DNA from: CAG-1138 sp964495385
Lineage (GTDB): Bacteria; Bacillota; Clostridia; Christensenellales; CAG-917
DNA: 49,685 nucleotides
Assembly: GCA_964495385.1 (NCBI GenBank)
Contig: CAZBVO010000011.1
Coordinates: 1-49,685 of the forward strand
Reading direction: 5' to 3'
A model generated the notes under the pieces. It was given only the letters and a program-made list of their open reading frames with translations. It was not told the DNA's origin and did not search any database. Both the position numbers and the translations under genes were made by a program. The stretch's first letter is position 1, and every line of letters begins with the position of its first letter. Of this stretch, positions 32,500 to 41,629 are shown piece by piece.

Positions 32500-34188
32500 A
32501 TGGAAGAAATCAAAATTTTGTCACCGCTGCAGTTGTGGGCCGATTTCGATCCGTGCGCAAGACCGCTGGAAACGTCGTACATTGCGGTAAAGGATCTTGA
32601 ATTTGCTTACGTTAGGGAGCAATACGTTTCGGCATTCGACGCTGAAGACGGCACCGTAAGGGCGTACGTCAGGCTTATTATGCCTAAAAATGCCGGCAAA
32701 AAATGCCCGGTTATTGTTTTTATCCCAACCGGCGACGTGGCAAAAATAAACGTCGATTTCGTCAAAAAAATTGTAGAGCGTGGTTTCGGCTACTGCTATT
32801 TCGATTATAGCGGCGCGGCCGCAGGCAAGGATTATTTTACCGAATATCCCAAATCGTTGGAATATCTTTCGGGCGATGCCTGCAAAACGGACGCTCAGCT
32901 CAAATTCCATTCCGAGCCTCAAAAAAGTCCCGTTTTCAATTATGTTAAAATCGCACGCCGAGTGCTGACGTTTTTGTCGGAAGATTCCTCCGTCGATGCG
33001 GACAATATCGTGCTGTGGGGCATAAAAGAAGGGGCGCAGATAGCTTGGATAACTGCCGGCATAGACAGCCGAGTCAAGGCGTTGGTTCCCGTTTCGGATT
33101 ACGGTTACAGCAACTATAAACCGCCTAAATTCAGCAAAAAACCGCTGGGCGACATCGCCGGCGAGGTTATGGAATACATGTCGTGCCTTAGCTCGCAGGC
33201 TTACGCAAAAACCGTTGAGTGTCCCGTGTTTGTGGCGGGCACCACAAACAGTACCATTGCCGACATGGACAGAATGTCGGAAATAACCGAGCTGTGTCCG
33301 TCGGAGCATAAGAACATGCTTATAACTCCGCGTGCGGCCGAAAACATCAACGCCGAAAGCGTCGAGGCGATATTTAAGTGGCTTGACGAGGTAGTTTCGG
33401 GTTCGTTCAGCAATGCCGAAATGCCTAAAATTACGCACTATTTCAGCGAAGGCAGGCTGTATGCCAACATTGAAACGACGGGCGAGGCCGAGTCTGTTGA
33501 CGTCTACATAGCATTTGACGAAGTGTTGTCGGAACTTCGAAATTGGAGCGACGCAAACCGTCCGTTGAGGGTGTCGGAAACCGATTACTTGCTCAACATC
33601 GATGTCCCCGTTGACACAAAACTGGTGTTTGTGTTTGCAAATGTTACGCATAAAAGCGGCATTGTGTCATCAAGCAAAATCTTTTGCATCGATCCGAACG
33701 TCCCTGAATTTAAGGCCTTTGTCCCGTTGCAGTACACAAAAACGCGCATCATTTACAGCTCCACCGAAACACGCTCAGTTTTTAACACCGAAAAAAGCAG
33801 TATAAGCGTTGAGGTCAACAGGGTTGAAGAAAAGGAAGGCCCGTTTGGGATAAAAGGGATTGGCAGCACCACCGGAAACATCGTCAGCTACAAAATCGGC
33901 GAGCGCAAGTTCCAGGGAGAAGAAGGTTGCATTTTGCAGATAGATTGCGCCACCAAAAACACGCGCGAAATCACTTTTACCATGTGCACCTACACCGAAG
34001 AGGAAGGCTTTACTCCGTATTCGGCGGTCCGCACTTTGACGTCGTCTAAAAAGTGGCAACGGCTTGACTTTACCATTTCCGATTTTAAAAATGCCGACAT
34101 GGTTTCGCTTAAATCGTGGAAATCGGTGAAAAAATTTGAAATAACAGGGGCAGAAGAAGTTCTGTTCAACAACATATTGTGGATTTAA
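32500..34188 (+). CDS. Alpha/beta-hydrolase-fold protein lacking the catalytic serine, with C-terminal beta-domain
   Basis: 562 residues without a signal peptide. Residues about 50-300 follow an alpha/beta-hydrolase plan: PVIVFIPTGDVAKINVDFV, then GFGYCYFDYSGAAAGKDYF, a strand-elbow-helix at DNIVLWGIKEGAQIAW, and FVAGTTNSTIADMDRMSEI. The elbow should read GxSxG but is Gly174-Ile-Lys176-Glu-Gly178, and the region where the catalytic His is expected reads ITPRAAENINAES, so no triad is apparent. Residues about 390-562 look like a beta-sandwich resembling carbohydrate-binding modules (TLTSSKKWQRLDFTISDF). It is probably a non-catalytic binding protein. The ribosome site is weak. The signal peptidase gene begins 1 bp after its stop codon. 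Confidence 0.65.
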   Translation: MEEIKILSPLQLWADFDPCARPLETSYIAVKDLEFAYVREQYVSAFDAEDGTVRAYVRLIMPKNAGKKCPVIVFIPTGDVAKINVDFVKKIVERGFGYCYFDYSGAAAGKDYFTEYPKSLEYLSGDACKTDAQLKFHSEPQKSPVFNYVKIARRVLTFLSEDSSVDADNIVLWGIKEGAQIAWITAGIDSRVKALVPVSDYGYSNYKPPKFSKKPLGDIAGEVMEYMSCLSSQAYAKTVECPVFVAGTTNSTIADMDRMSEITELCPSEHKNMLITPRAAENINAESVEAIFKWLDEVVSGSFSNAEMPKITHYFSEGRLYANIETTGEAESVDVYIAFDEVLSELRNWSDANRPLRVSETDYLLNIDVPVDTKLVFVFANVTHKSGIVSSSKIFCIDPNVPEFKAFVPLQYTKTRIIYSSTETRSVFNTEKSSISVEVNRVEEKEGPFGIKGIGSTTGNIVSYKIGERKFQGEEGCILQIDCATKNTREITFTMCTYTEEEGFTPYSAVRTLTSSKKWQRLDFTISDFKNADMVSLKSWKSVKKFEITGAEEVLFNNILWI

Positions 34189-34189
34189 G

Positions 34190-34843
34190 ATGAAAAAATT
34201 TTTGGAAGTAGTTGTCACCGTTCTTGTGGCGGTGGTCATAGCCGTGGCTTTGAAAACCTATGTTTTCGAGACCGTTGAAGTGTGGGGCAGTTCGATGGAC
34301 GACACGCTTTACGGAGGCACTACGGAAATGGTGGACGGCAAAGTCGTTTACGTCGGCGGGGATAAGCTGTTGGTTTTAAAACTCGGCAAAATCGAAAGGG
34401 GAGACGTCATCGTTTTTAACAAACGGGCCTACGAAAACGAAGTCGATTCCTCCGGCGCTTCGTACAACGTGGTTAAACGCGTGATCGGCGTTGCCGGCGA
34501 TTTGATTTCCGTTCGTGTTTCCGATGGCAAAGCGTATCTTTATATCAACGGACAGGCCGTCGAAGAGGATTATATCAAGGAACAAATGACGGACATAGGC
34601 CTTTCGGGATTTACTGCCGAGGTTGTTACGGATCCGTTTTTCGGGACGGTTTCTTACAACTGGACGGTGCCCGAGAATTGTGTGTTCGTAATGGGCGACA
34701 ACCGCAACAATTCCAGCGACAGCCGTCGAAACGGCATGGTCAGATTGGACGCAAAGGATACCGACGGCAATTCATATATAATCGGCAAAGCAATTTTGGT
34801 TACAAATTTTTCCGCCGGACACGCCGTTTTCAAAACGGCCTGA
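34190..34843 (+). CDS. lepB: Signal peptidase I
   Basis: Membrane-bound serine/lysine protease that removes signal peptides from exported proteins. 217 residues: one N-terminal helix (about 5-21), then box B GSSMDDTL with the catalytic Ser35 (Asp replaces the usual Pro), RGDVIVF, the catalytic Lys96 in VVKRVIGVAGD and box E GDNRNNSSDSR. Complete and of gram-positive type. It is joined to the upstream hydrolase-like gene with a 1-bp gap and has only a poor ribosome site, so its translation probably depends on that gene. Confidence 0.95.
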   Translation: MKKFLEVVVTVLVAVVIAVALKTYVFETVEVWGSSMDDTLYGGTTEMVDGKVVYVGGDKLLVLKLGKIERGDVIVFNKRAYENEVDSSGASYNVVKRVIGVAGDLISVRVSDGKAYLYINGQAVEEDYIKEQMTDIGLSGFTAEVVTDPFFGTVSYNWTVPENCVFVMGDNRNNSSDSRRNGMVRLDAKDTDGNSYIIGKAILVTNFSAGHAVFKTA

Positions 34844-34862
34844 CAAACACATTCGCTAAAAT

Positions 34863-34906
34863 ACCCTTCCTTCCGCCAAAACAAGGCACGGTCGGAAGGG
34901 TTTTTT
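34863..34906 (+). terminator. Terminator after lepB
   Basis: ACCCTTCC (34863-34870) and GGAAGGGT (34894-34901) enclose a smaller CCG/CGG stem and are followed by six T. Confidence 0.85.
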
Positions 34907-34946
34907 GTTGCCGTTACGTTATAATCGAATTGCAAAAGGAGTGATT

Positions 34947-37208
34947 ATGAAACTTAAAATGAACGTTATTTCAAAGCAGCTGCTGTTTTTTGCAATTCAA
35001 CTTTTGTTGTCCGGCGCACAAACCGTGCACGGTTTCAGACCGTTTGGGTTGGGGTTTTTTGCCGCCTTGGTTTACAGCAGGCAAAACGTGCTGGCCGCAT
35101 CGGTGTTTTATGTGATTGCGGAGGTGTTGTTCGAGCCTTCGGCCAAGGGGCTTGTGTATGCCGCCGCACCCGTCGCCGTGATTTCGGTTTGCTGTTTGGC
35201 GCACCGCTTGACACGAAAAAACTTGTCGATGCGCTTGGCAAACGTCTATGCGTTTTTGGGGCGAGTTCCCGTTGTGGTTTTGAAAAGTTTGGACGGCGAT
35301 TTTTTGTTGGCGGCAACCGAAGCGGTTGTGGCTCAAATATTTTGTTATGCGGCAATAATCATAGTTTATGCACTCGTAGTGAGAGGTTTAAAGTGCCGTT
35401 TGACGGTTGACGAGCTTGCCGCCGGCGGAATTGCCGCCGTTGCGCTGTCGATAGGGGCAAGCTGTGCGAAGGTTGAGAACGTAAGCGTGCTTATGGCGTT
35501 TGCGCCGTTTGTCATAGTGCTTTGTTCGTATGTTTTTACAGGCGGAGCGGCACTTACCTCGGCGGCAATTATGGGAATAGGCGCGGCGTTTGGCGGTGAA
35601 GGCGTAGGCTTTGTGGCCGCATACATAATAATGGCGGTGGTTTGCAGATTATTTGTCAGGTTGCACGTTGCGGCGGCGGCCGCCGCAACGGTTGCCGCCG
35701 AAGCGGTTGCGGCCTATTATTTCGGAGCGTACGAAAGCTATTCTGTCATAAACGTTGTAGTAACCGCCGTAAGCGCAACGGCGTTTGTGATTATTCCGAA
35801 AAAACAAAAAATCAAAATGCTGTCGTTCACCAAAACGAGGGCGGACGGATACGGCGGCAAGCGACTTGTAAACAAGGATCGCTCGGACATTTCGGCAAGG
35901 CTGTATGCGTTGTCCGACGTTTTTGAGGATATGCGCGATATGATTGCCGAGGACGTGTCGGAAATGCCGCCGCTGTCGGACAGCGTAAAGAAAATAAGCA
36001 AGGACGTTGCGCTGGACTTTTGCTCGAAATGCCCCGAGGCCGAAAAATGCTTTTCTGCGCTGAACGGGGACACTTCGGTTGTTATGGAAGATTTGGTTTC
36101 GGCTGTGTTTCACAAGGGGCGTTGCACCATAATGGATATGCCGCCGTTTATCACAAGCCGCTGTAAACAGGTGAATGCGCTGGTTGCCGTCATCAACGAC
36201 AAAACCGTTCGTTTCAGCGCCCGAGCAAAATTAAATGCCGAAATGGACAACTGCAAGCTGATGCTTGCAAAACAAATGGGCGGCACGGCCGAAATTTTGG
36301 AAAATCTTGCAATCGACATCAAAAAAACCATATCTTTCGACGCAGGAAGGGAAGCTTTAATAATCGACGAATTGGCCTATCACAACATCGTTTGCAGCGA
36401 AGCGATGGTTTACGGCGAGGGGAGCGGAATGAACGTTTCGTTGGTGGTCAGGCCGCAGGATGCGGAAAAAAAGATATTGCCCAAAATTGTGTCCAGAGTT
36501 ATGAAATATCCGCTTATCGTTTCGGGTGCGGCGGACATAACGGGCGAGAGAGCTGGGATAAATTTGGTGGTTCGGCCGCGTTACAGCATTGTTTTCGGCG
36601 AGGCAATGCGGTCGGCCGACGGTCAAAAATACCTCGGCGACAGCAGGAGCGTGCAAAAAGTGGGCGAGGACAAGGTGGTTTTTGCTTTGTGCGACGGAAT
36701 GGGACACGGCGAACAGGCCATGGCAACCAGCTCGGCGGCAATTTCGCTTATCGAAAATTTTTACAAAGCAGGGTTTGAACACGGTCTCGTGTTGGAACTT
36801 GTCAACAAGCTTTTGTCGATGAAAAACGACGAAAATTTCAGCACTTTGGATATGTGCGTGCTTGACCTTAACAGCGGCGGTGCGGACATCGTAAAAATGG
36901 GTGCGGCCGACGGCTTTTTGAAGCGAAAAGAATCGGTGGAAGTCATACAAAGCGTCGCTTTGCCTGTCGGCATCGTCGAGGAGGCCTCGCCGGTGATCGA
37001 ACGCAAGATTATGTTCGGGGGTGACATGATGGTGTTGGTTTCCGACGGAGTCACCGACGTTTTGGGCTCGGACGGGGTGCGAGGCATAATCGAAAGCACT
37101 GACACGGGCAATCCGCAGATGCTGGCCGAAGACATAGTTTCCGCCGCCGAGCGGGCAGGTGCGGCTGATGATATAACGGCGTTTTGTATGCGTGTGTATG
37201 CAAAATGA
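34947..37208 (+). CDS. spoIIE: Stage II sporulation protein E (SpoIIE) serine phosphatase
   Basis: Sporulation phosphatase that dephosphorylates SpoIIAA, releasing sigma-F in the forespore, and helps polar division. 753 residues: about ten N-terminal membrane helices (about 10-285), a central cytoplasmic region with SKCPEAEKCF, and a C-terminal PP2C-type domain. The metal-binding aspartates are seen in VFALCDGMGHGEQAM, LVSDGVTDVLG and ADDITAFCMR. AAAAGGAG precedes ATG 34947, which is preferred over the in-frame TTG at 34905. It is followed by tilS and hpt, as in Bacillus subtilis where two small genes intervene. A TATAAT at 34920 lacks a good -35 box, as expected for a Spo0A-activated promoter, but no clear 0A box was found. 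Confidence 0.95.
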   Translation: MKLKMNVISKQLLFFAIQLLLSGAQTVHGFRPFGLGFFAALVYSRQNVLAASVFYVIAEVLFEPSAKGLVYAAAPVAVISVCCLAHRLTRKNLSMRLANVYAFLGRVPVVVLKSLDGDFLLAATEAVVAQIFCYAAIIIVYALVVRGLKCRLTVDELAAGGIAAVALSIGASCAKVENVSVLMAFAPFVIVLCSYVFTGGAALTSAAIMGIGAAFGGEGVGFVAAYIIMAVVCRLFVRLHVAAAAAATVAAEAVAAYYFGAYESYSVINVVVTAVSATAFVIIPKKQKIKMLSFTKTRADGYGGKRLVNKDRSDISARLYALSDVFEDMRDMIAEDVSEMPPLSDSVKKISKDVALDFCSKCPEAEKCFSALNGDTSVVMEDLVSAVFHKGRCTIMDMPPFITSRCKQVNALVAVINDKTVRFSARAKLNAEMDNCKLMLAKQMGGTAEILENLAIDIKKTISFDAGREALIIDELAYHNIVCSEAMVYGEGSGMNVSLVVRPQDAEKKILPKIVSRVMKYPLIVSGAADITGERAGINLVVRPRYSIVFGEAMRSADGQKYLGDSRSVQKVGEDKVVFALCDGMGHGEQAMATSSAAISLIENFYKAGFEHGLVLELVNKLLSMKNDENFSTLDMCVLDLNSGGADIVKMGAADGFLKRKESVEVIQSVALPVGIVEEASPVIERKIMFGGDMMVLVSDGVTDVLGSDGVRGIIESTDTGNPQMLAEDIVSAAERAGAADDITAFCMRVYAK

Positions 37209-37228
37209 CGGCCGTGAAGTCAAAATAC

Positions 37229-37257
37229 TTGATTTTGAGAGGGCGAAATAGTATAAT
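37229..37257 (+). promoter_or_regulatory. Promoter of the tilS operon
   Basis: TTGATT (37229-37234), 17-bp spacer, TATAAT (37252-37257), 27 bp before tilS. Confidence 0.75.
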
Positions 37258-37283
37258 AGTTCTATTAAAATGAGGTAAGTACA

Positions 37284-38582
37284 ATGGAAAAACGGCTTGT
37301 CGACACCGAATATCTCCGTTCCCTTTTTGTGCGCGGCGACGTGGTTGCCGTGGCGGTTTCGGGCGGAAGAGACAGCATGGCCTTGCTGGATTATCTGAAA
37401 TCTTCGGCCGACGAGACGGGCATAACCGTAAAAGCGCTGAACGTCGAACACGGCATTCGTGGCGACGAAAGCGTTCGGGATTCGGAATTCGTTAAAAAAT
37501 ATTGCGCCGAACACGGCATAGAACTTGACTGTCGTTCGGTAGACTGCATTGCGTTAAAGCAGCAAACCGGCACCACATTGGAGCAGGCCGCTCGGGAGGC
37601 GAGGTATTCGTTTTTCGAGCAAGCGTTGCAAAGCGGATTTTGCACCAAGGTTGCAACCGCGCATCACGCGGACGACAATGCCGAAACGGTTTTGTTGCGC
37701 ATTTTAAGAGGCACCGGCACCAAGGGACTTTCGGGGATTTCGCCAAAAAGGGGCGGCATAGTTCGTCCGTTTTTAAAAACCACTCGCAAACAGATTGACC
37801 AATACGTTGAAAACAAGAATATTCCGTACGTGGACGATGCCACCAATTTTGACGTCGAAGCCGACAGAAATTTTTTGCGCAACAGCGTTATTCCGCTGCT
37901 TAAACAGCGTTTTCCGTCGGTCACCGAAAGCCTTTTGCGACTTTCGGAGAATGCTGCCGAAGAAAACGGGTTTGTCGATTCCTGCGTTCCGCCTATCGAG
38001 TGCGGCGAAGGCTTTGCGGTCGTAAAACTCGTCGGGCAGGAGGATTTTGTTTTAAAGCGTCAGTTTGAAAAGGCGTTTTTGCACCTGGGTGTTTACGCCG
38101 ACGTTGAAAAGCGGCACTTCGATTTGCTTGTTTCGCTTGCGTCGTCGGAGGCGGCAACCATGCTTAATATGCCGCACGGAGTTGTTGCTGTCAAGGAATC
38201 GGACGGTTTGCGTTTTTACAAAAACGCCGATTTTGAAAAGTGTGAAATCCCATTTGCCGAAGGGACTTATGAGTTTTCGGGCGGAACCATAGAGATTCGC
38301 CAAAAAACCGCCGAGGACAAATTATATTTCGATTTTGACGCCGTTCCGCCTACAGCGGTGATAAGAACTCGCCGTGACGGGGATTACATAAACAAATTCG
38401 GCGGAGGGAAAAAGTCGTTGGGTGACTATTTGACCGACAAAAAAATTCCGCTTTATCTTAGAGACAGGCTTGCCGTCGTGGCCGACGGAAGCAGAGTGTT
38501 GATTGTTTCCGGCGTGGACGTTTCGAGAGACGTTCGGGTGACGGACAAAACCCATAGGGTTTTCACTTTAACTCAGAAATAA
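37284..38582 (+). CDS. tilS: tRNA(Ile)-lysidine synthase
   Basis: Adds lysine to the wobble cytidine of tRNA-Ile(CAU) so that it reads AUA codons; essential. 432 residues: the PP-loop SGGRDS is at 26-31, ALNVEHGIRGDESVRDSEFV and TAHHADDNAETVLLRILRGT are family segments, and the C-terminal tRNA-binding domain includes RRDGDYINKFGGGKKSL. GAGGT lies before the ATG. It is the first gene of a run through hpt, cca, rmuC and the PHP gene. Confidence 0.95.
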   Translation: MEKRLVDTEYLRSLFVRGDVVAVAVSGGRDSMALLDYLKSSADETGITVKALNVEHGIRGDESVRDSEFVKKYCAEHGIELDCRSVDCIALKQQTGTTLEQAAREARYSFFEQALQSGFCTKVATAHHADDNAETVLLRILRGTGTKGLSGISPKRGGIVRPFLKTTRKQIDQYVENKNIPYVDDATNFDVEADRNFLRNSVIPLLKQRFPSVTESLLRLSENAAEENGFVDSCVPPIECGEGFAVVKLVGQEDFVLKRQFEKAFLHLGVYADVEKRHFDLLVSLASSEAATMLNMPHGVVAVKESDGLRFYKNADFEKCEIPFAEGTYEFSGGTIEIRQKTAEDKLYFDFDAVPPTAVIRTRRDGDYINKFGGGKKSLGDYLTDKKIPLYLRDRLAVVADGSRVLIVSGVDVSRDVRVTDKTHRVFTLTQK

Positions 38583-38602
38583 ATTTTTTATAGGAGAAAC
38601 CT

Positions 38603-39148
38603 ATGATAAAAGAACTTGAGCAGTACATTGCAAAGGAACTCATTTCCGAAGAGCAAATCAAGCAGCGAGTCAAGGAACTCGGGCGCATGATTACCGAAGA
38701 TTATAAAGGGAAGCAGGTGCTTATGGTTTGCATTTTGCGAGGAGCCAGCGTGTTTTTTGCCGACCTCGTAAGAGAGACCGACGTTGATTTGTCCATGGAC
38801 TTTATGGTCATAAGCAGCTACGGAACCGGCACGACGTCCAGCGGCGAGGTTAAACTGATAAAGGACCTTTCCGAGGGAGTAAAAGGTCGGCACGTCATCA
38901 TTGTCGAAGATATCGTGGACACCGGCTTGACGCTCAGCAATCTGAAGGCAATTTTGACAGCAAGAGAGCCTAAATCCATAAAAATCTGCACTCTTTTGGA
39001 CAAGCCGTCTCGCCGCACCGTCGAACTTAAACCTGACTATGTGGGCTTTACCATTCCTAACGAATTTGTGGTCGGATACGGCTTAGACTGGGCCGAAAGA
39101 TACCGTCAACTCAAAAACATTTGCACAATAGACACGTCGAAAATATAA
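38603..39148 (+). CDS. hpt: Hypoxanthine phosphoribosyltransferase
   Basis: Purine-salvage enzyme converting hypoxanthine or guanine and PRPP to IMP or GMP. 181 residues with the PRPP-binding loop VIIVEDIVDTGLTLS, the flexible-loop segment ISSYGTGTTSSGEVKL and the early LMVCILRGASVFFADL. AGGAG lies before the ATG. tilS-hpt adjacency is conserved in Bacillus. Its stop codon overlaps the start of the cca gene (TAATG). Confidence 0.96.
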   Translation: MIKELEQYIAKELISEEQIKQRVKELGRMITEDYKGKQVLMVCILRGASVFFADLVRETDVDLSMDFMVISSYGTGTTSSGEVKLIKDLSEGVKGRHVIIVEDIVDTGLTLSNLKAILTAREPKSIKICTLLDKPSRRTVELKPDYVGFTIPNEFVVGYGLDWAERYRQLKNICTIDTSKI

Positions 39149-40374
39149 TGACAAAAAAAGAAGTCGTCAAAACGTTGGCCGAACTTCTCGGCGGTCCCGT
39201 TTATATCGTAGGGGGCTACGTCCGAGACATGCTTCTTGGGGCGGAAGCGGGAGACGTCGACATCGCTTCGGCGTTTTTGCCGGAAGAGGTGGCGGCGGCT
39301 GTTGACGACCGATTTTCGGTTTGCACGGTCAACAAGCGTCTCGGCACGCTGAAAATAACCTGTAATGCCGACGGCTCGTATTACGAGCATACCACGTTCA
39401 GGGTGGACAGTTATCCTCAAAGCGGCAGGCACAGCCCTCTCGAAACCCGCTTCACCTCGAGCATCGAGGAGGATTCGCTCCGCCGCGATTTTACCGTAAA
39501 CGCCGTTTACTACGATGCCGTTTCGGACAGCTACGTCGATCCGAGAGGGGGAATACGGGACATTTTTTCAAAAACCATCCGAACCGCCGACAGGCCCGAA
39601 AAGGTGTTTGGCGAGGACGGATTGCGGTTGATGCGATTGGCTCGCTTTGTCGCCGAACTCGGCTTTGACGTCGACGGCGAAACTTTGGATGCGGCCACAA
39701 ACAACGTCCGACTTTTGGAAGATATTTCCGCCGACCGAATTTGGGGCGAATTTCAAAAACTGTTGTGCGCAGACACGAAGCACCCTTCTTTCAAACTTAA
39801 AAATGCGGTTGGCAAAGGCCTTGAAACGCTTAGAAAAATCGGCGCACCCGAGGTTTTGTTCCCGGGGTTTAGGGCCGACGAAACCTTTATGAAGGTCCAA
39901 CGCCATATCGACGAATTGCCCGTTTACGCCCGATTTGCGGCCATGTTTTTGGGGCAGGACGAAAAGGCTGTTTCGAAGTGGCTGTCGACGTCGAGATGCC
40001 CGAAGGAAGTTTTGCGGTGCGCAAACTCGTTGCTTAGGGCGGCAAACAAAAAAATCCGGACAAAACGCCAAGCCGCCGAGGTTGTCGTCGAAAACGGAAA
40101 ACTCGTACCCGAAATATGTGCGTTCAAAAGGTTGCTTAACGACGAAAATGCGGCCGATTTGCTGGCAAACGTTTATGGTTTTGTGATTGACAACAATTTG
40201 CCGTTTTGCGCAAAAGAACTTTTGATTGACGGAAACGACCTTGTAAACATCGGAATTTGTCAAACAAAAAGGTCTGCCGCACTAAAAGAACTTCTCGTTA
40301 GGTCGGCGCTCGGGCTTGTGGAGCCGACAAGAGAAAAACAATTGGAAACACTAAGGAGGATTGCCGATGATTGA
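39148..40374 (+). CDS. cca: CCA tRNA nucleotidyltransferase
   Basis: Adds or repairs the 3' CCA end of tRNA. 408 residues: the nucleotidyltransferase core has YIVGGYVRDMLLG and GDVDIAS with the catalytic aspartates, then SLRRDFTVNAVYYD, GLRLMRLARFVAELGF and SADRIWGEFQKLL as head-and-neck motifs. Because class II bacterial CCA-adding enzymes and poly(A) polymerases are close relatives, the alternative cannot be excluded. The start at 39148 overlaps the hpt stop codon and has no strong ribosome site, so translation is coupled; an earlier TTG at 39121 lies within hpt and is less likely. Confidence 0.93.
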   Translation: MTKKEVVKTLAELLGGPVYIVGGYVRDMLLGAEAGDVDIASAFLPEEVAAAVDDRFSVCTVNKRLGTLKITCNADGSYYEHTTFRVDSYPQSGRHSPLETRFTSSIEEDSLRRDFTVNAVYYDAVSDSYVDPRGGIRDIFSKTIRTADRPEKVFGEDGLRLMRLARFVAELGFDVDGETLDAATNNVRLLEDISADRIWGEFQKLLCADTKHPSFKLKNAVGKGLETLRKIGAPEVLFPGFRADETFMKVQRHIDELPVYARFAAMFLGQDEKAVSKWLSTSRCPKEVLRCANSLLRAANKKIRTKRQAAEVVVENGKLVPEICAFKRLLNDENAADLLANVYGFVIDNNLPFCAKELLIDGNDLVNIGICQTKRSAALKELLVRSALGLVEPTREKQLETLRRIADD

Positions 40375-41629
40375 ATATATCACGCTTGCGCTTGCGGCCG
40401 TGGCCGCCGTGGCGAGCATAGTGTCATTGCTGTCGGTAAAACGTAAAAATTCAACCTCGTCCGCGGACGAGGCCGTTGAGGTTGTCAAAGGCGCAACGGA
40501 CGTTTTGAGGGAAGAAATTTCCCGAGAGGGGCGTGCCGGAAGGGAAACAAATGCCTTGCAAATGGGACAGCTGTCGGCTTCGGTCAACAACTCGCTTAAG
40601 GTGCAGTCGGACGGTTTGGAAAAATCGGTAAGGCTTTTGGACGAACGCATGAACGTGCTTTCGGCCAACGTCACGGCAAATCTCGACAAAATGCGCGCAG
40701 AAAACCGTCAGTCGCTTGCCGACATTAAGGCCGACAACGAGCGCCAGCTTGAAAAGATGCGTCAAACGGTGAACGAAAAACTCAACTCCACCCTGACCGA
40801 ACGGTTCAACCAGTCGTTTAAGCAGGTTCAGGAGAGGCTGGACGCCATCACCAAAGGTTTTGGCGAGATGCAAAATCTCACAAGCGGAATGAGCGACCTG
40901 AAAAAAATTCTCACCAACGTCAAAACGCGCGGCATTTGGGGCGAAGTCAGTTTGGAAAATCTTTTAAGCCAGCTTCTCACCGGCGAACAGTATCGCAAAC
41001 AGATGCCGATAAAAACCCTTGCGGGCGAAAAAACCGTTGTAGATTTTGCGGTTTGCCTGCCGGGAAAAACGGGCGATAAGGTTTATTTGCCGGTGGACAG
41101 CAAGTTCCCGGTGGAGGACTATCAAAGGCTTGTCGACGCTAAGGATGCCGTCGAGCAGGACAGCGCGCGAAAGGCTCTTGTCCAACGTATAAAAAACGAG
41201 GCGCAAAGCATAAATCAAAAATACATCGCTCCGCCTTTGACTACGGATTTTGCCATAATGTATTTGCCGACCGAAGGTTTGTTTGCCGAAGCGGTTCAAA
41301 ACAACCTTTCCGACGAATTGCAGAACAAGTATAGGGTTGTGATTTGCGGTCCGACCACTTTTTCGGCACTTTTAAACAGCCTGCAAATGGGGTTCAGAAC
41401 GGTTGCCATCGAAAAGCGCAGCAGCGAAATATGGTCGCTTCTTGCAAAATTCAAGAAGGACTTTGCAACGTTCAACGAACTTTTGCTTAAAACCAAAAAC
41501 CAGCTCGGCACGATTACAAACACCATCGAGCAGGCCACCAAACGCACCGACATCATCGGACGGAGGCTTGAAAAGGTCGAAACCGAAAATGCCGACCTGT
41601 TGGACGGCGAAGGGGAGGACAGGTTATGA
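40367..41629 (+). CDS. rmuC: RmuC-family DNA recombination protein
   Basis: 420 residues. An N-terminal membrane helix (about 4-23) is followed by a long coiled coil (about 60-170) and the RmuC nuclease-like domain: GIWGEVSLENLLSQLLTGEQ, VYLPVDSKFPVEDYQRL and VVICGPTTFSALLNSLQMGF. RmuC limits DNA inversion at short repeats in Escherichia coli and is implicated in restricting damaged DNA. AAGGAGG lies inside the cca gene; the ATG at 40367 is the best match. It overlaps cca by 8 bp and the PHP gene by 4 bp. Confidence 0.94.
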   Translation: MIEYITLALAAVAAVASIVSLLSVKRKNSTSSADEAVEVVKGATDVLREEISREGRAGRETNALQMGQLSASVNNSLKVQSDGLEKSVRLLDERMNVLSANVTANLDKMRAENRQSLADIKADNERQLEKMRQTVNEKLNSTLTERFNQSFKQVQERLDAITKGFGEMQNLTSGMSDLKKILTNVKTRGIWGEVSLENLLSQLLTGEQYRKQMPIKTLAGEKTVVDFAVCLPGKTGDKVYLPVDSKFPVEDYQRLVDAKDAVEQDSARKALVQRIKNEAQSINQKYIAPPLTTDFAIMYLPTEGLFAEAVQNNLSDELQNKYRVVICGPTTFSALLNSLQMGFRTVAIEKRSSEIWSLLAKFKKDFATFNELLLKTKNQLGTITNTIEQATKRTDIIGRRLEKVETENADLLDGEGEDRL

